Source: an uncultured Akkermansia sp. | GTDB lineage: Bacteria; Verrucomicrobiota; Verrucomicrobiia; Verrucomicrobiales; Akkermansiaceae | Length of the DNA: 6,979 nucleotides | Assembly: GCA_904501915.1 (NCBI GenBank) | Contig: CAJGCV010000096.1 | Location: forward strand, 1 to 6,979 | Direction of reading: 5' to 3' | In this document: positions 4,954-6,979 of the stretch, piece by piece | Layout: each line of letters opens with the position of its first letter | How positions within the stretch are numbered: the first letter of the stretch is position 1 | Program-made: the position numbers and the translations under genes | Notes under the pieces: model-generated | Told to the model about the DNA's origin: nothing | Database searches by the model: none | The model's input: only the letters and a program-made list of their open reading frames with translations

Positions 4954-5808
4954 TTAGTTATTGGCAGCCACTACAATATCACCAGGACGGACAGCGTCAC
5001 CAGGACGCATCGTGCTGTACACTACGTCGCAACTGGCCCGATTACTTTCAACCAGAGTCACCGTCAGCTCGCACACCTTCTGGTCATTACGCATCACATT
5101 CAGACGGGAACCAATCACAATCTCCTTGTCGATACCGGCATCAAGAATCACGTAATCCCATATCGTATCAACCATAGCAACAGAACACTTAAGATCAGGC
5201 GAAGAACGACGGGCGCGGCGATCATCAGCGAGCTTCGTAGCCGCAGCATTAGCAGCCTTGGTTAATTCAATCTCCTTTTCCAATTTTGCTACCTCCCCTT
5301 TCTCCTCCTCCACCTTCAGCTTCAAATCGTCGTTCTCCTTAATCAAGTTCACGATATACTGGGCTATCTGTTCCGCTCCTTGGTCTTCATCCACAGTCTC
5401 CATGCTGGCAGACTCCTCATCGCCCTGCTGAGCGATAGCGGCAGCAGCACCCTTCTGGAATTCCTTGAACTTCTTCTTCCAGTCCTCAAGCTCTGCCTTG
5501 GCGGCATCAAGGTCTGCACGAGCACCGGTAATTTCCTGATCAAAAGGAGCATCCTCGGCTTCCAGCGCAGCGCGCTCGTCGTTATTCTTCGCTATCATCT
5601 GCTGGAAATAAGCGACACGAAGCTTGGCATACTGCTTTGCGCTCTTATCCTTCTCAATGTCAGCGGCCTTCTTTCTGGCCATATCGAACTGAGCCTGAAC
5701 GGCAGCAATCTCACCTTCAGGGCCAGTAAGCGCTTCATTATTTTTATAAAAAAGAAAACAAGCCCCCAGGAAGAGCACGACGGCGGCGATGATGATGTAT
5801 TTCCACAT
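4954..5808 (-). CDS. Membrane-anchored coiled-coil protein with C-terminal beta domain (first of pair)
   Basis: Function unknown; 284 residues. A hydrophobic anchor spans residues 4-21. It contains LGAC (14-17), which loosely resembles a lipobox, but the following FLFY is hydrophobic, so a transmembrane anchor is more likely. Long charged helical stretches that look like coiled coil lie at about 30-125 and 145-200, interrupted by a very acidic hinge with GDEES and ETVDEDQGAE (129-146). The C-terminal domain (about 207-280) has IWDYVILDAG, a VIGS turn, VMRNDQKVCELTV and a final RPGDAVRPGDIVV, matching the neighbouring protein's C-terminal pattern. Unlike its partner it has three cysteines in this domain (208, 246, 260), possibly disulfide-forming if periplasmic. 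It is the first gene of a two-gene unit bounded by terminators. The ATG start has no Shine-Dalgarno. Confidence 0.85.
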   Translation of the reverse strand: MWKYIIIAAVVLFLGACFLFYKNNEALTGPEGEIAAVQAQFDMARKKAADIEKDKSAKQYAKLRVAYFQQMIAKNNDERAALEAEDAPFDQEITGARADLDAAKAELEDWKKKFKEFQKGAAAAIAQQGDEESASMETVDEDQGAEQIAQYIVNLIKENDDLKLKVEEEKGEVAKLEKEIELTKAANAAATKLADDRRARRSSPDLKCSVAMVDTIWDYVILDAGIDKEIVIGSRLNVMRNDQKVCELTVTLVESNRASCDVVYSTMRPGDAVRPGDIVVAANN

Positions 5809-5837
5809 GGTGTAAGTAAAAATTGCAGCTGTTCGCT

Positions 5838-5868
5838 AATATATCTATACCAGAATGCCTCCGAATGC
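5838..5868 (-). promoter_or_regulatory. Possible promoter region of the coiled-coil operon with 10-bp-spaced direct repeats
   Basis: On the minus strand the AT-rich run TATAGATATATT (5838-5849) offers -10 boxes TATATT or TATAGA. There is no good -35 at the matching distance. Instead the hexamer GCATTC occurs twice (5863-5868 and 5853-5858), exactly 10 bp apart, immediately upstream. Since the pnp terminator lies about 60-90 bp further upstream, a promoter must be in this gap unless there is read-through. The exact boxes are uncertain. Confidence 0.35.
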
Positions 5869-5920
5869 AATCAAAAAAAGCCCCGTCTCCACATTTTTTT
5901 ACTCTTTCGCACCATTGGCA

Positions 5921-5955
5921 CGAAGAAGCCGCCTTCTGACATCTCAGAAGGCGGC
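5921..5955 (-). terminator. Rho-independent terminator of pnp
   Basis: Perfect 12-bp stem on the minus strand, GCCGCCTTCTGA (5944-5955) with TCAGAAGGCGGC (5928-5939), around a 4-nt loop. It is followed by a weak U-rich tract, TTCTTCG. It begins about 25 nt after the pnp stop. The stem is unmistakable; the poor T-run makes efficiency uncertain. Confidence 0.78.
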
Positions 5956-5979
5956 CTGATTACGCAAATGAAGCTACGT

Positions 5980-6979
5980 TTATTCGGCGGCTTCTGCCTC
6001 CTTGGCCTTGCGGTCACGAGCAGCAGCGCGCATGGACATCTTGACACGACCCTTGTCATCGATACCGATGCACTTGGCAGTCACAATGTCGCCCACCTTC
6101 ACCACATCCTCAGTCTTCTGGGTGCGGCCTTCGGCCAGCTCAGAAATGTGGATGAGGCCGTCCTTACCGGGCAGCACTTCCATGAAGGCACCGAATTCCT
6201 TGGTGGAAACAATCTTACCTTCGTAGGTTTCACCCACTTCGATTTCCTTGAACATGCGGTCGATGAGGTACAGAGCGCGCTCCACACCCTCCTGGCGGCT
6301 GCCGTAGATACGCACGGTACCATCTTCCTCGATGTTGATATCGGTGCCGGTCTCAGCCTGCAGTGCCTTGATGTTCTTACCGCCGGGGCCGATGAGCTCA
6401 CCAATGCGGTCCTGCGGAATGCTGGTGGACTCGATGCGCGGGGCGTTCGGGCTCATAGCCTGCGGGCCGGGGATGCAGGCATTCATGGTATCGAGCACAT
6501 CCAGGCGGCCCTTGCGGGCCAGGTGAATGGCGTCTTCCAGAATGTACAGAGGAATGCCGGGCAGCTTCAGGTCCAGCTGGTAACCGGTCACACCCACGGA
6601 GGAACCGCAGAGCTTGAAGTCCATATCGCCGTAGAAGTCCTCAGAACCAATGATGTCGAGCAGCGTCTTGTAGCGCTTGGGCTCGCGGTCACCTTCGTTC
6701 TCAAACTCGGTCACCAGACCCACGGAGATACCGGAAACCGGGCGCTTCAGCGGCACACCGGCAGCCAGCAGGGACATCGTACCGGCGCACACGGAAGCCA
6801 TGGAGGTAGAACCGTTGGATTCCATAATCTCGGAGGACACGCGGATAGCGTAGGGGAAGTCGTTCTCGTCCGGAATCACCGGGGCGATGGAACGCTCAGC
6901 CAGGGCGCCGGTCTGCTTCTGGCGCTGAATCTTGTTCGGTGCATAAATAGCCTCCTCGATGCGGTCGCCAGCCACCTGA
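5980..6979 (-). CDS. pnp: Polyribonucleotide nucleotidyltransferase (PNPase), 3' part
   Basis: Phosphorolytic 3'-5' exoribonuclease, a trimer that degrades mRNA and can add tails; cytoplasmic, often part of an RNA degradosome. About 333 C-terminal codons are visible, and the 5' part lies beyond the right edge. The second RNase PH core domain ends here, with SNGSTSMASVCAG (phosphate-site region) and GSEDFYGDMDFK, whose two Asp residues in GDMD correspond to the catalytic metal-binding pair of E. coli PNPase. The KH domain (about 6256-6435) carries the IGPGGKNIK loop. The S1 RNA-binding domain (about 6025-6237) has EGKIVSTKEFGAFMEVLPG and GLIHISEL. The protein ends in a short Lys/Ala/Glu-rich tail. 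A hairpin terminator follows. All domains look intact. Confidence 0.98.
   Translation of the reverse strand, partial: QVAGDRIEEAIYAPNKIQRQKQTGALAERSIAPVIPDENDFPYAIRVSSEIMESNGSTSMASVCAGTMSLLAAGVPLKRPVSGISVGLVTEFENEGDREPKRYKTLLDIIGSEDFYGDMDFKLCGSSVGVTGYQLDLKLPGIPLYILEDAIHLARKGRLDVLDTMNACIPGPQAMSPNAPRIESTSIPQDRIGELIGPGGKNIKALQAETGTDINIEEDGTVRIYGSRQEGVERALYLIDRMFKEIEVGETYEGKIVSTKEFGAFMEVLPGKDGLIHISELAEGRTQKTEDVVKVGDIVTAKCIGIDDKGRVKMSMRAAARDRKAKEAEAAE

Noticed and set aside
4954..5808. First coiled-coil protein as a lipoprotein (LGAC at residues 14-17) or as MreC
   Set aside because: The residues after the Cys stay hydrophobic (FLFY), unlike lipoproteins, and the roughly 75-residue C-terminal domain is much smaller than the MreC beta region with no matching motif.
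5871..6059. Minus-strand open frame spanning the pnp end and its terminator
   Set aside because: It overlaps the S1-encoding 3' end of pnp in another frame and translates through the terminator hairpin; no motif or ribosome binding site.

Overview
Every supported gene in this window lies on the minus strand, so transcription runs from high to low coordinates. The sequence is moderately GC-rich, with AT-rich promoter gaps. I suspect a Verrucomicrobia/Akkermansia-like (PVC group) bacterium. The basis is a Bacteroidetes/Verrucomicrobia-type SdhC (b558 family), a SecG with a long Ala/Pro tail, and coiled-coil proteins ending in a small beta domain of a kind I associate with PVC genomes. This assignment is inference, not proven.

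Layout in transcription order: (1) the 3' two-fifths or so of pnp (PNPase: end of the second RNase PH core, KH and S1 domains), closed by a perfect 12-bp hairpin terminator. (2) A two-gene unit encoding membrane-anchored coiled-coil proteins that share one architecture (N-terminal hydrophobic anchor, broken coiled coil, C-terminal beta domain) and are probably diverged paralogues. It is closed by a strong terminator. (3) A very small lipoprotein gene directly followed by nth (endonuclease III with an unusual C-terminal cysteine cluster). (4) panD (aspartate 1-decarboxylase, beta-alanine for CoA). (5) A near-consensus promoter placed so that secG should be transcribed without a 5' leader, followed in a tight cluster by a YhaM-like OB-fold/HD 3'-5' exoribonuclease and a LysE/RhtB-type exporter whose start overlaps the exoribonuclease stop by 4 bp. 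(6) The 5' part of sdhC, running off the left edge and presumably continuing into the rest of a succinate dehydrogenase/fumarate reductase operon.

Most genes are housekeeping: RNA decay, DNA base excision repair, CoA precursor synthesis, protein export and respiration. The parts with no obvious textbook function are the coiled-coil pair and the small lipoprotein. Other points worth noting are the leaderless secG start, the nth iron-sulfur region that stops exactly where the fourth canonical cysteine should be, and a 7-bp dyad overlapping a possible sdhC promoter. Recognisable Shine-Dalgarno sequences precede only two of the nine visible gene starts. No RNA genes, mobile elements or CRISPR arrays were seen.
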